DNA of 64,000 nt from Streptomyces sp. MNU76 (GTDB taxonomy: Bacteria > Actinomycetota > Actinomycetes > Streptomycetales > Streptomycetaceae). The position numbers were made by a program, and so were the translations under genes. The notes beneath the pieces are model-generated. The model did no database searches. It saw only the letters and a list, made by a program, of their open reading frames with translations, and was not told where the DNA came from. Location of the stretch: positions 124,001 to 188,000 of the forward strand of contig NZ_JAJKLK010000030.1 of NCBI RefSeq assembly GCF_020982545.1, in the 5' to 3' direction. This document shows positions 26,083 through 35,046 of the stretch, piece by piece; position 1 is the stretch's first letter; each line of letters opens with the position of its first letter.

Positions 26083-26949
26083 TCATCCAGGGAACGAGAC
26101 TCTCAGCCAGGCCCAGGTGCCCTCCACCCGCTCGCGGGTGCGCCGGTAGGTAGTGAAGGTGTGCTCCCGGTAGTGGCTGGCGGTCACGGCGCCGTCGCCG
26201 CTGCGCAGGATCAGGGTCGTGATCGCAGTCTCCCTCACCCCGTCCAGAACATCAGGCAGACCATAGCCGCGGTCCTCGTCGGTTCCGCTGACACGGGGAC
26301 TGAGCGCGCGCTGCAGGGCGTGGATGCTCTCGGTCACGTCCGAGTGCTGCGGGTTGCGGCGCAGGTGATCAAGCACTCCGACTCCGGTATCGCAGATCGA
26401 GACCTCCAGTCGCCTGCGGCCGGTGGTCCTGCCGCTGTAAGCCTGCACAGTGATGAAGGCACCCATCTCACTGGTTCCGTGGCTGATCGCGTTGTCGATG
26501 AGCTCGCCCAGCCCCGTGAAAGCCTGTCTGCCGAAGCGTTTGCCCAGGCGGTCGGTCGCGACGAGCCCGATACGCTGGTTCACGTCACGGACCGTCACGC
26601 CCGTCAGGCGGGTGACCTCCACCAGACTGGTCGAGTGATCGTTTCGCTCTTCCTCGGGGAGAGCGCCCGTGATGCGGGACCCTTCCGGCAGCTGCTTCAG
26701 CAGGTCCATGCGCTGCAGGTATGAGGCCACGCCACGGCGTTCCGGCAGGAGCAGGGCGATCTCCGCACCGCCGGCCGCGCGCGTGTGGGCGAGCGCGGCC
26801 ACGGCGGCGAGATCCAGAGGGCTGGCGAACTCCAGACGGCGGGCGTCGATGACCAATCCGGGCCGAGAGGGGTCTCGCAGGCGCGGGGTGCCGCGCAGCA
26901 AGGGGTGGCGGCCGGGCAGCTCAAGTAACACGACACACCAGCATGCCAT
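26083..26949 (-). CDS. STAS-HATPase (GHKL) regulatory protein with TTA codon
   Basis: 288 residues. The N-terminal STAS-like half (LVIDARRLEFASPLDLAAVAALAHTRAAGGAEIALLLPE) is followed by a GHKL ATPase: FTGLGELIDNAISHG (N-box), EVSICDTGVGV (G1 box) and EDRGYGLPDV (G2 box). It is likely an ATP-dependent switch paired with the downstream STAS-like/wHTH protein. The frame starts at ATG 26949; codon 8 (26926-26928) is TTA, so expression may need bldA tRNA unless translation starts later. It is divergent from the CBASS operon across about 60 bases, so the pair may control CBASS expression. Confidence 0.8.
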   Translation of the reverse strand: MACWCVVLLELPGRHPLLRGTPRLRDPSRPGLVIDARRLEFASPLDLAAVAALAHTRAAGGAEIALLLPERRGVASYLQRMDLLKQLPEGSRITGALPEEERNDHSTSLVEVTRLTGVTVRDVNQRIGLVATDRLGKRFGRQAFTGLGELIDNAISHGTSEMGAFITVQAYSGRTTGRRRLEVSICDTGVGVLDHLRRNPQHSDVTESIHALQRALSPRVSGTDEDRGYGLPDVLDGVRETAITTLILRSGDGAVTASHYREHTFTTYRRTRERVEGTWAWLRVSFPG

Positions 26950-27008
26950 CCGTTCGGCCGTGTCGCGGCCGTCTGTCGTACCCCCGTGCTACGGTTTCAC
27001 GAATTTCA

Positions 27009-28037
27009 ATGAAGACGATGTGCGGGATGGTGCCAGTGCGGCTCACGGCCTACTTCAACACGCTCCTCACGGACACGGTCAACCTGAGCCGGTTCAAGCT
27101 CGAGCTGCTCGACGAGCGAGTGGACAAGGTCTACCGGGCCCTGAAGGACGACGAGGAAATCGGGCATCTCGTCCTCGACAAGATTTCTCAGGGGTCGTGG
27201 GCGCAGAGGACCATCATCGACCCGGTTGGTGACAACGAGTTCGATGCCGACTTCCTCCTCCTGATGGAGGAGAACCCGGACTGGCACGACAGCCCCAAGA
27301 CCTATATCGACGAGGTCTACGCCGCGCTGCACCGGCACAGTCGCTACGGCGAGATGCCGCACTCGCGCAAGTGCCGTTGCGTGCGTCTGGTCTACAAGAA
27401 CTCGATGCACGTGGACATCGTTCCCTACGTGCAGCTCAGCGACGGCCGCAGCGTCATTGTCAACCGGGACGACAACTGCTGGGAGGCGACGGACCCCGAG
27501 GGCTTCACGACCTGGATGCGCCAGCAGGATGGCATCACCGGTGGGAACCTGCGCAAGGTCATCCGGCTGATGAAGTACCTGCGCGACCACAAGAACTCCT
27601 TCACCGGGACCCGGTCGATCATCCTGACGACCCTGCTCGGAAACCAGGTCAGCGAGACGAAGAAGCTGCTGGACCCCGGCTACTACGCCAACGTGCCCAC
27701 GACCCTGCTCCACCTCGTCCAGGACCTGAACACCTACCTGCAGGCCAACCCCACCAAGCCGTCGATCGCCGACCCCTCCGGGTCGGGGGTCACCTTCGAC
27801 CACCGGTGGACCCAGGCCACCTACGCATACTTCCGCGAGCGGATCCGCGTGCACGCCGCAGAGATCGAGGACGCGTACCACGAGCCGGACAAGGAGACCA
27901 GCATCGAGCTGTGGCAGGACCTGTTCGGCAGCGGCTTCAAGGAGCCCGAGACGCAGCAGAGCAGCGCGAAGTTCCCCGCCGCGACCACGTCCGTGGCCGC
28001 CGTGACGACGACGGGACGGTCGGGGCGCGCTGGATGA
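27009..28037 (+). CDS. cdnX: CBASS cyclic oligonucleotide synthase (CD-NTase), locus 1
   Basis: 342 residues from ATG 27009; ATG 27027 (MVPVRLTAYFNTLL) is equally possible. It is a SMODS nucleotidyltransferase: ISQGSWAQRTII (GS at 62-63), NEFDADFLLL (Asp79, Asp81) and HVDIVPYV (third Asp136), then an OAS1-type helical domain (GGNLRKVIRLMKYLRDHK). On phage infection such enzymes make a cyclic di- or trinucleotide that activates the effector. The chain ends in a flexible tail, VAAVTTTGRSGRAG. A C-terminal Ala-Gly fits conjugation of the CD-NTase by Cap2 through its last residue. It overlaps the E2-E1 gene by ATGA. The product nucleotide cannot be read from sequence. Confidence 0.92.
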   Translation: MKTMCGMVPVRLTAYFNTLLTDTVNLSRFKLELLDERVDKVYRALKDDEEIGHLVLDKISQGSWAQRTIIDPVGDNEFDADFLLLMEENPDWHDSPKTYIDEVYAALHRHSRYGEMPHSRKCRCVRLVYKNSMHVDIVPYVQLSDGRSVIVNRDDNCWEATDPEGFTTWMRQQDGITGGNLRKVIRLMKYLRDHKNSFTGTRSIILTTLLGNQVSETKKLLDPGYYANVPTTLLHLVQDLNTYLQANPTKPSIADPSGSGVTFDHRWTQATYAYFRERIRVHAAEIEDAYHEPDKETSIELWQDLFGSGFKEPETQQSSAKFPAATTSVAAVTTTGRSGRAG

Positions 28038-29770
28038 GCAGGCGCAACTCCGGGCGGCCTGACGCCCCCACTTCGTGGCAGAAGAAGGCGCTCGCAGATC
28101 TCCGCACGATCGCCGCCGAGCAGCCGGACATCCTGCGCGTGGTGGGGACGCCGGAGCGTACGGATGACGGCGCTGTGGCGGTTACGATCGAGATCGACAC
28201 GAAGGGAACCGTCTGGGTGGAGGGCGGGCTCCCGCTCCAGCCGCGCGAGCAGTTCGTCCTGCGTATCCCGCCCCACGCGCTGCTGCCCCCGCAGGTGGAT
28301 GTCACCCATACGCGGTTCCTCGGACACCCCCACGTCCTGCAGGGCCACCGGCTGTGCCTGTACCTGGACCCCGCCCGAGAGTGGAACCCGGCCGACGGTA
28401 TCCGCTCCAGCCTCGACCGCCTGTGGGGCTGGCTCAGCGATGCCGCGGACAACCGGTTTGACGCCTCGACCGCCCTCTATCACGCGGTGGGCGGCGTCCT
28501 GCACCAGTCCGCGGCAGCTCCCACCATCGTCGTGCGCGAACCCGTGCCCCCAAAGAACGTGCAGGCCGGATACCTGATCCCCAGGACCGTTCAGCGCCTG
28601 GACCTCACCTTCATCCCTCGAGAGCCTCCCGCGGCACGCCTACCGGTCATCACCGCCCCGGCACCTCTGCCGATGGGAGCCGGCACCACACTCGTCCAAT
28701 TCCTGCAGCAGATCGATGCATCGCCCGGCAGCGCCGCCGCTCCGTTCGCACCGGCCGTGCTGACCTCCCTGGTGACCAGCGTGGTCAGAAACACCGACGG
28801 CACACCGCAGTACTTCCTCCTGGCCGTGCCCCACCCCGCCGGAGGGCCACCCCACCTGATCGCGGGCCGGATCCCCGCAACCGCCGCCGACGAACTACGC
28901 GACCTCGCACAGTGCCATCCCGGTTCTCTGAACAAGATCACGCCCAGCGCGGTCAACCCGACCGTCCCGATCGAATGGTGCCGCGTGTCCGACGAACGCC
29001 AAGCCGTCACCACCCGCCGCGACGCAAGCCGCCCCGTCAACAACTACCAGGACAAACACGTCCACATCTGGGGCTGCGGGGGCATCGGATCTTGGACCGC
29101 GGAGTTCATCGCACGGGCCGGAGCTGCACACATCACGCTGTGCGACCCCGGCGTCGTCACCGGCGGACTGCTCGTCCGTCAGAACTTCCTCGAGACCGAC
29201 ATCGGCGAGACCAAGGCCGCCGCACTCGCCGACCGCCTGCGCAACATCGACGACAACCTGACCGTCGACATCGCCAAAGGCATCCTCCCAGACGACGCCG
29301 AACAGGTCATGCACCAGGCCGACCTCGTCATCGACGCCACCATCAGCCTGGCCATCGGGCAAGCCCTGGACGTCCTCGCGCGCACACCCGACCGCAAGGC
29401 CACCCTCGCCCAGATCGCCACAGACACCCGCACCGGAACCCTGGGTATCCTCACCGCCTGCGCCCCGGACACCCTCCAAGGACCCCACGCCCTGGACTCT
29501 CAGGCCGGCCTCTCCGTCCTCGGTGACCACCGACTGGAGCTGTACCACCCTCTGTGGCAAGAATCAGAACACGGCGACGAACTCGTACCAACCCGTGGCT
29601 GCTCCGTCCCCACCTTCCACGGATCCTCAGCCGACCTCGCAGCCGTCGCCGCCACGCTCACCACGTTCCTCGGCATGCAGATGGCGGCATCGACGTCAGG
29701 AACCCACCTGATCGCCCTTCCGCACGCCCACAGCGGACCCCATCATCACTACGTCCCTCCTACCCCCTAA
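28034..29770 (+). CDS. cap2: CBASS E2-E1 (ThiF) fusion, Cap2
   Basis: 578 residues. The N-terminal E2-like domain has the catalytic Cys in GHRLCLYLDPAREWNP (Cys108). A linker precedes the E1 adenylation domain from about 350: HVHIWGCGGIGSWTAEFIARAGAAHITLCDP (nucleotide loop), then RGCSVPTFHGSSADL near the end. Cap2 activates the C-terminus of its CD-NTase and attaches it to a target, priming second-messenger output. It starts at ATG 28034, overlapping the synthase stop. The usual Cap3 JAB peptidase that reverses the linkage is not encoded next to it; the following gene is the effector. Confidence 0.9.
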   Translation: MSRRNSGRPDAPTSWQKKALADLRTIAAEQPDILRVVGTPERTDDGAVAVTIEIDTKGTVWVEGGLPLQPREQFVLRIPPHALLPPQVDVTHTRFLGHPHVLQGHRLCLYLDPAREWNPADGIRSSLDRLWGWLSDAADNRFDASTALYHAVGGVLHQSAAAPTIVVREPVPPKNVQAGYLIPRTVQRLDLTFIPREPPAARLPVITAPAPLPMGAGTTLVQFLQQIDASPGSAAAPFAPAVLTSLVTSVVRNTDGTPQYFLLAVPHPAGGPPHLIAGRIPATAADELRDLAQCHPGSLNKITPSAVNPTVPIEWCRVSDERQAVTTRRDASRPVNNYQDKHVHIWGCGGIGSWTAEFIARAGAAHITLCDPGVVTGGLLVRQNFLETDIGETKAAALADRLRNIDDNLTVDIAKGILPDDAEQVMHQADLVIDATISLAIGQALDVLARTPDRKATLAQIATDTRTGTLGILTACAPDTLQGPHALDSQAGLSVLGDHRLELYHPLWQESEHGDELVPTRGCSVPTFHGSSADLAAVAATLTTFLGMQMAASTSGTHLIALPHAHSGPHHHYVPPTP

Positions 29771-29871
29771 CCCGCTGTCACGCGGCGCCACCCACCCGAC
29801 CGAGCCACAAGCCCCAACGACAGCACACGACCAATCCAGCCTGCGCCAGGCAACCCAAAGGAGCCGCCCCC

Positions 29872-31032
29872 GTGGCACGCAAGTCCATCCCCGAAGTCGA
29901 GCGACTCAAGGTGTGGGTCCGCGCCGGCGGACGGTGCGAACTGTGCGGGACCTACCTTCTCGAAGGAAGACTGACCTATCAGGACTTCACCTTGGGAGAA
30001 CTCGCCCACATCGTCGGACAGGAGGCCACTGCCAAGTCACCGCGGGGCATGGACCCCCTGCCGAAGGACGAACGCGACCTCGCCGACAATCTCATGCTGC
30101 TGTGCCGCGGCGAGCACAACGAAATCGACCGCAAGGGATCGTTCGATGTCATGACGGTCGAACGGCTGCGACACATCAAACGCGACCGAGAGGAATGGAT
30201 CCGACGAGTGACCGCCCTCAAACCCGAGGCCGGCACCGTGGTGATCCGCCTCATCGGACAAGTCCGCGGCCAGGAAGTCGAACTCACCAAACCGACTGCC
30301 GCGGATGCGGTCATCCGCTCTGAAGAACGCTTCCCCGAGTTCCCCCTCAGCCTCCACGGCGACGGCTTCGAGGTGGACTTGCGCCGTTTCCCTCATGAAA
30401 AGACGGCCGGACCCGCCTACTGGGAACAGTGCAAGCAGCAGATCGACCGGGTCCTCGAACACAAGCTGGCAGAAGCACTGCGCGAAGATTCAGTGCACCA
30501 CGTGAGCGTCTTCGCCTTCGCCCGCCTGCCCCTGCTCATCTACTTCGGCTCCCGTCTGGACGACACCTTCACCGTCTCCATCTACCAGCGGCACCGCAGC
30601 ACCGAATCATGGTGCTGGCCCGACCCCGGCGACGCACCGAGGCGCTTCGTCACCGAGGCGCCCCGCACTTCTCACCCTGATGCACGGGAGGCAGTGCTGC
30701 TCTTGAACATTTCCGGATCGATCCAGGCAGCAGAGCTACCCGAACAACTTGCTCACCTTCCGCGCTGGACGATCCGCCCCCAGGACATCACACCATCCGT
30801 TGACGTGATCAATTCGGCTTCCACGCTCGACGAGTTCACCTCCGTCCTTCGGCAACTCCTGTCTGAGCTGGAGGCCAGCCACAAGGGCATGCAACAACTG
30901 CATGTGCTGGCCGCAGTGCCCGTTTCGGCCGCAGTGACACTCGGCCGCGTACACGATGCCAACGTTCACCCCACCTTGGTCATCTACGACCGTACCGACG
31001 GCCAGTACACGACGGCCTTGGAGATCTCCTGA
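29872..31032 (+). CDS. cap5: CBASS effector HNH endonuclease-SAVED, Cap5
   Basis: 386 residues. The N-terminal HNH nuclease has CELCGTYLLEG, GELAHIVGQEA, DNLMLLCRGEHNEID (paired Cys plus catalytic His and Asn). A SAVED sensor domain follows from about 110 (VIRLIGQVRGQEVEL...HVSVFAFARLPLLIYFGSRLDD...LHVLAAVPVSAAVTLGRVHD). The SAVED domain binds the cyclic nucleotide and drives oligomerisation, after which the HNH domains degrade DNA. Start GTG 29872 has AAAGGAG eight bases upstream. It follows Cap2 after a 101-base gap. Confidence 0.93.
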   Translation: MARKSIPEVERLKVWVRAGGRCELCGTYLLEGRLTYQDFTLGELAHIVGQEATAKSPRGMDPLPKDERDLADNLMLLCRGEHNEIDRKGSFDVMTVERLRHIKRDREEWIRRVTALKPEAGTVVIRLIGQVRGQEVELTKPTAADAVIRSEERFPEFPLSLHGDGFEVDLRRFPHEKTAGPAYWEQCKQQIDRVLEHKLAEALREDSVHHVSVFAFARLPLLIYFGSRLDDTFTVSIYQRHRSTESWCWPDPGDAPRRFVTEAPRTSHPDAREAVLLLNISGSIQAAELPEQLAHLPRWTIRPQDITPSVDVINSASTLDEFTSVLRQLLSELEASHKGMQQLHVLAAVPVSAAVTLGRVHDANVHPTLVIYDRTDGQYTTALEIS

Positions 31033-31251
31033 TGGCGTCGGCAAGGGATGCTCTCGAAGGGAGCGCCGACGCCCCGGCACGAACAGTTTTCCGCCAGCGT
31101 CACCAAAGGGCTCTACGCGGCCTTCACTTGCCCACGACGCGAGGCCATCGATGAACTGACGTTCTGATCACCAGGGGACGTAGTCTCGACGGCGAAGATC
31201 TGGCCCAGCCGGGCCGATCCTACAACGAGCAGCACAACGGGGGCGGTTCAA

Positions 31252-32202
31252 CTGACCGAGCGTTTTCAGATCTTGGCCCTGGACGGCGGCGGCTTCCGCG
31301 GCATGTTCTCCGCCGCGGTCCTTGCCCGCCTCGAGGAAGACCTCGACATCCGCATCGCCGACCACTTCGACCTGATCGCCGGCACCTCGACCGGCGGGAT
31401 CATCGCGCTCGGCCTCGGCCTGGGCCTCACCCCCCGCGAAATCCTCACCTTCTACACCGAGCACGGCCCGCGGATCTTCCGCGACCGCTCCAGAATGCGC
31501 GGCCTGCGACACCTCGTGCGCGCGAAGTACAGCACCGAGCCCCTGCGGGCGGCGCTCACCGACGTCTTCGGCGAGCGGACCTTCGGGGAGAGCACCAAAC
31601 GCCTGGTCATCACCTCCTACAACGTCGCCGCCGACGACGTCTACCTATTCCGGACCCCGCACCTGCCCACCCTCAAACGGGACTGGCGGGAAAAGGCCGT
31701 CAACGTCGCGCTCGCCACCTCCGCCGCACCCACCTACCTGCCCGGCATGCCCCTGGACGGAGCCCGCCTCGTCGACGGCGGCGTGTGGGCCAACAACCCC
31801 ACCATGGTCGCGCTCACCGAGGCCGTCGGACCGCTGTCCGTCCCCCTCGAAGCCATCAAGGTCTTCAGCCTCGGCACCACCACCGACGTCCGAAGCCGCC
31901 ACCGCCGCCTGGACCGCGGCGGCCTGCTGCCCTGGGCCGGCGACGCCGTCGAGGTCCTCATGCGGGCCCAGAGCGAAAGCGCCGCCAAACAGGTGCGCCA
32001 CTTCATAGGCAAGGACAACGTCCTACGCCTCAACCCGACTGTTCCCACCGGAGCCGTCGCGCTCGACAACGTCGACACCCAGACCCTCTCCGGACTGGCA
32101 GGCCACGTCAGCCGCGACGTCTCACCGGCCGTCCACCGCGCCTTCTGCGACCACCGAGCCCCCGCCTACACGCCCTGCCACCCCACCCGTGAGGAATTGT
32201 GA
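31252..32202 (+). CDS. capV: Patatin-like phospholipase effector CapV, CBASS locus 2
   Basis: About 316 residues with FQILALDGGGFRG (oxyanion loop), DLIAGTSTGGI (nucleophile Ser46) and RLVDGGVWANNP (Asp175) of the patatin Ser-Asp dyad. CapV-type enzymes are switched on by cyclic GMP-AMP-like signals and destroy the inner membrane. No ATG or GTG lies between the upstream stop at 31165 and the first motif; CTG 31252 gives a family-like N-terminus (MTERFQILALDGGG), and TTG 31273 is the alternative. The stop overlaps the GTG of the next gene by 4 bases. Unlike CBASS 1, the effector comes first. Confidence 0.88.
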   Translation: MTERFQILALDGGGFRGMFSAAVLARLEEDLDIRIADHFDLIAGTSTGGIIALGLGLGLTPREILTFYTEHGPRIFRDRSRMRGLRHLVRAKYSTEPLRAALTDVFGERTFGESTKRLVITSYNVAADDVYLFRTPHLPTLKRDWREKAVNVALATSAAPTYLPGMPLDGARLVDGGVWANNPTMVALTEAVGPLSVPLEAIKVFSLGTTTDVRSRHRRLDRGGLLPWAGDAVEVLMRAQSESAAKQVRHFIGKDNVLRLNPTVPTGAVALDNVDTQTLSGLAGHVSRDVSPAVHRAFCDHRAPAYTPCHPTREEL

Positions 32203-33368
32203 ACACGCTCAACCCGACGGGGGAGGCGGACACCGATTCCCTCGAACAGATGCTGTCCATGCTGCTCGACGGCGCCGTGGAAACCCTCGACATCTCCCCG
32301 GACCTCTACGACACCGCCGTTCGCCGTTACCAGGATGTCGGCGCCTGGCTCGGCCTGCAAGAGAGCGCGGACTGCAAGATCTACTCGCAGGGATCCTTCC
32401 TCCTCGGTACCGTCGTCCGCCCCCAGACACCCACCGGCGAGTACGACATCGATCTCGTCTGCCGCATCCCGCTGCACAAGACCAGCACCACTCAGGACGA
32501 TCTCAAGCAGCGAGTGGGCGACCAGCTCGTCGCGTACCGGCGATGGAAGCAGAGCCAGGGCCACAGCGACGGCCCCAGCAGCCTGGAATCCCGCCGCCGG
32601 TGCTGGACCCTGGGATACGCCGGCTTCCACCTCGACGTCCTGCCCGCCATCCCGGACGACGAACACCAGCCCACCGGCATCCTCTTGACCGACAAGAACC
32701 TGTACAAGTGGCAGCACGGCAACCCGATCGGATACGCCGACTGGTTCAGCTCCCGCTCCGAACTCTCGCACGCCCTTCTGGCGAAGCGCGCCAGCATCGC
32801 GGACGTGCCCGTCTGGCACATCCGCAGTACTCTCCAGCGCCTCGTGCAGGTCTTGAAGTGGCACTGCATGACCTACTTCGGCGACGACACCGACAACCGT
32901 CCGCCGTCCATCCTCCTCACCACCCTCGCCGGCCGCGCCTACCGCGGGGAGGACGACCTGTTCACCGCCCTGCGTAACGTCCTCGCCGCCATCCCCGGCT
33001 TCGTCGAACGGCGCAACGGCCAGTGGTGGGTCGCCAACCCCGCCCACAAGGAGGAGAACTTTACCGACAAGTGGAATGAATACCCTGAGCGGCGCCAGGC
33101 TTTCATAACGTGGTTCCGCGAGCTCACGGAGACCATGGACAACCCGTCCCTGAGGCACTCCGAGGGCTTGGACGCCGTCTACTCCCAACTCGTCAAGTCC
33201 TTCGACCCCGGCCCTCTTCAGCACTCCTTCACCCGCTACGCGAACCGCATGAAGAACACAGCGACCCAGCAGCGGATGAGCGCTACCGGGCTGCTCTCCA
33301 CCACCACCGTTGGCCCGCGCAGGCGTTCCCAGACCTTCCATGGCCAGCACACCGACGCGCGCGATTAA
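32199..33368 (+). CDS. cdnX: CBASS CD-NTase, locus 2
   Basis: 389 residues, a second SMODS nucleotidyltransferase unlike the first. It has IYSQGSFLLGTVVRP (Gly65-Ser66), GEYDIDLVCRI (Asp83, Asp85) and GFHLDVLPAIPD (Asp146), then a helical OAS-like domain (LQRLVQVLKWHCMTYF...ILLTTLAGRAY). GTG 32199 overlaps the patatin stop (GTGA). The C-terminus is basic and ends in HTDARD, not in a small residue, so it differs from the locus 1 synthase in the feature Cap2 recognises. It presumably supplies the nucleotide for CapV. Confidence 0.9.
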   Translation: MNTLNPTGEADTDSLEQMLSMLLDGAVETLDISPDLYDTAVRRYQDVGAWLGLQESADCKIYSQGSFLLGTVVRPQTPTGEYDIDLVCRIPLHKTSTTQDDLKQRVGDQLVAYRRWKQSQGHSDGPSSLESRRRCWTLGYAGFHLDVLPAIPDDEHQPTGILLTDKNLYKWQHGNPIGYADWFSSRSELSHALLAKRASIADVPVWHIRSTLQRLVQVLKWHCMTYFGDDTDNRPPSILLTTLAGRAYRGEDDLFTALRNVLAAIPGFVERRNGQWWVANPAHKEENFTDKWNEYPERRQAFITWFRELTETMDNPSLRHSEGLDAVYSQLVKSFDPGPLQHSFTRYANRMKNTATQQRMSATGLLSTTTVGPRRRSQTFHGQHTDARD

Positions 33369-33777
33369 CCTCGCCCGGCAGCTGGCCGCCGTCAAAGCGG
33401 CTGTCCCCACAGCCGAAGCCACATTGCGCGGCGGCGAACTCGTCTGCACCCTCACTCTGCAGCCCACCCCCGTCAGCAGGCGCTACAGGGTCAGGATTGC
33501 CTACCGCCACCGCGGCAACCCCCGCGTCAGCGTCATCGACCCGCCACTGGCACTGCACCCGGACGCCACACACCTCCCGCACGTCTACGCCAGCGGCAAC
33601 CTGTGCCTGTACCTGCCCGGGGAGTGGAACGACCACATGTTCCTCTCCCAGACCATCCTGCCGTGGACCTCGGCATGGCTCCTGCACTACGAACTCTGGC
33701 TCATCACGGGACGCTGGACGGGAAGCGGCGAAGAGCACGCCCTCCCGACAGCCTGGCCACCCACAGCCAACCGGTGA
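33340..33777 (+). CDS. Stand-alone E2-like protein of CBASS locus 2
   Basis: 145 residues from ATG 33340, overlapping the synthase end by 29 bases. HVYASGNLCLYLPGEWNDHMF (Cys89) matches the catalytic region of the E2 half of Cap2 at 28034 (HRLCLYLDPAREWNP), and SAWLLHYELWLITGRW is the trailing helix. E2-only operons define type II-short CBASS, where the E2 regulates its CD-NTase without a cognate E1. No E1 or JAB gene lies beside it; the only E1 nearby is in locus 1. Confidence 0.85.
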   Translation: MASTPTRAINLARQLAAVKAAVPTAEATLRGGELVCTLTLQPTPVSRRYRVRIAYRHRGNPRVSVIDPPLALHPDATHLPHVYASGNLCLYLPGEWNDHMFLSQTILPWTSAWLLHYELWLITGRWTGSGEEHALPTAWPPTANR

Positions 33778-34089
33778 GAGCCCCACCGCCAATGCCGGAT
33801 CACCGGACTGCGGCAGGATCGTGTACTCATTCCGGATGTTGCTCGTCCCGGAGCGCCATGAGAGCTGTGCCGCCGTCATCAACGACGGCCGCGAGATGCT
33901 CGTCACTGTGCGGGTGCTGCCCGAGGAAGTGCGTCGGCGATTCGCTTCGCTATCGTCCATCCCAGTCAAATGAGTGATCACCGGAGTTCCCGCACGGAAG
34001 TGCTCCCCGTTGGTACGGGCCTCGTTGTAGGTCCGGCCGATTCGGTGGCTAACGCGACCATGGCAGGTCAGGACAGTGCCCGCCCGAGT
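33778..34089. other. Region after CBASS 2, possible 50-aa ORF
   Basis: A plus-strand frame ending at 33973 reads MLLVPERHESCAAVINDGREMLVTVRVLPEEVRRRFASLSSIPVK, with reasonable GC3 but no clear ribosome site. An antisense frame covers the same bases. Neither resembles a known family. No terminator hairpin was found after the E2 gene. Confidence 0.3.
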
Positions 34090-34335
34090 GATGCCACGCA
34101 GACGGAACCTGCGGGATGCGGCGACATTGCCCAGGGCGTGAGACGGGTCAGGCACGTACTTGTGTCAGAGCGGGGTCCACTCGTGGTGAACCTCGCAGCT
34201 TTGGATGACGACACGGCGCTCGCATTCCAGGATGCGATCGCCTGGAGGCGGGTCACACCCGCACGAATCCGAGGGCACCACGACAACCAGGTGAGCCGGT
34301 GTGCGTGCGCTGCTGAGTGGACCTGCGTCAGGAAC
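34090..34335 (+). pseudogene. Decayed DUF6207 family gene
   Basis: RHVLVSERGPLVVNLAALDDDTALAFQDAIAWRR matches the Streptomyces DUF6207 pattern (short proteins with VxVAAxDDDTAFAFQ). The family's closing segment is found only in another frame (PGEPVCVRC-stop-VDLRQEL, about 34290-34335), with an internal TGA. The gene is therefore frameshifted and stopped. It is a host-type remnant flanking the IS5 insertion. Function unknown for the family. Confidence 0.6.
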
Positions 34336-35046
34336 TCCAGAGTCGGTGACTAGGGTGCGTTTTGAAAGTGCTGGTCACAGCCACTCGTTGATGGCTGCGA
34401 CCAGCACCGTCGCTTCGTAACGGACGGCGAGCTTGTCGTATCTCGTGGCGACCGCACGGTGCCGTTTCAGGCGATTGATTCCGCACTCCACTGCGTGGCG
34501 CTGCTTGTAGTCGTCCTTGTCGAACTTCCACGGGCGTCCGCCGTGGGAACCGCGTTTCTTGCGGTTGGCGATCTGGTCGCGCTTCTCCGGGATCGTGCAG
34601 CGGATGCCACGTTTGCGCAGGTAGGTGCGGTTCGCGCGGGAGCCGTACGCCTTGTCGGCACGCACCTTGTCCGGCCGGGTGCGCGGGCGGCCAGGCCCGA
34701 GCCGGGGCACCCGGATACGGCCCAGGACCACCTGGAACTGTGGGGAGTCCCCGCGCTGGCCGGCCGTGATGACCAGGGCCATCGGCTTCTGGGCCTGCTC
34801 GACCGCCAGGTGCAACTTGGTGGTCAGCCCGCCCCGGGACCGTCCGAGCCCGTGGTCGTCGGGCTCGGTGAACACACCGCCTGGCGGCTCGATCTGCAGA
34901 TCCCCTTTGGGTGTAGATCTTCTGAGGGTGCCTCGTTGGGGTGATTCGCAGGGGGTTCGGGATGTGGCCGGTTGTGCCGACTTTTACCGTCGCTGGGGTC
35001 GAGCGCGCCGTGAAGCGTGCGGGTGCTGAGTGAGGGTGGGTGTGGT

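Noticed and set aside
33283..34155. 290-codon minus-strand frame across the E2 gene and its downstream region
   Set aside because: It runs antisense to the E2 gene and the DUF6207 remnant and has no recognisable domain.
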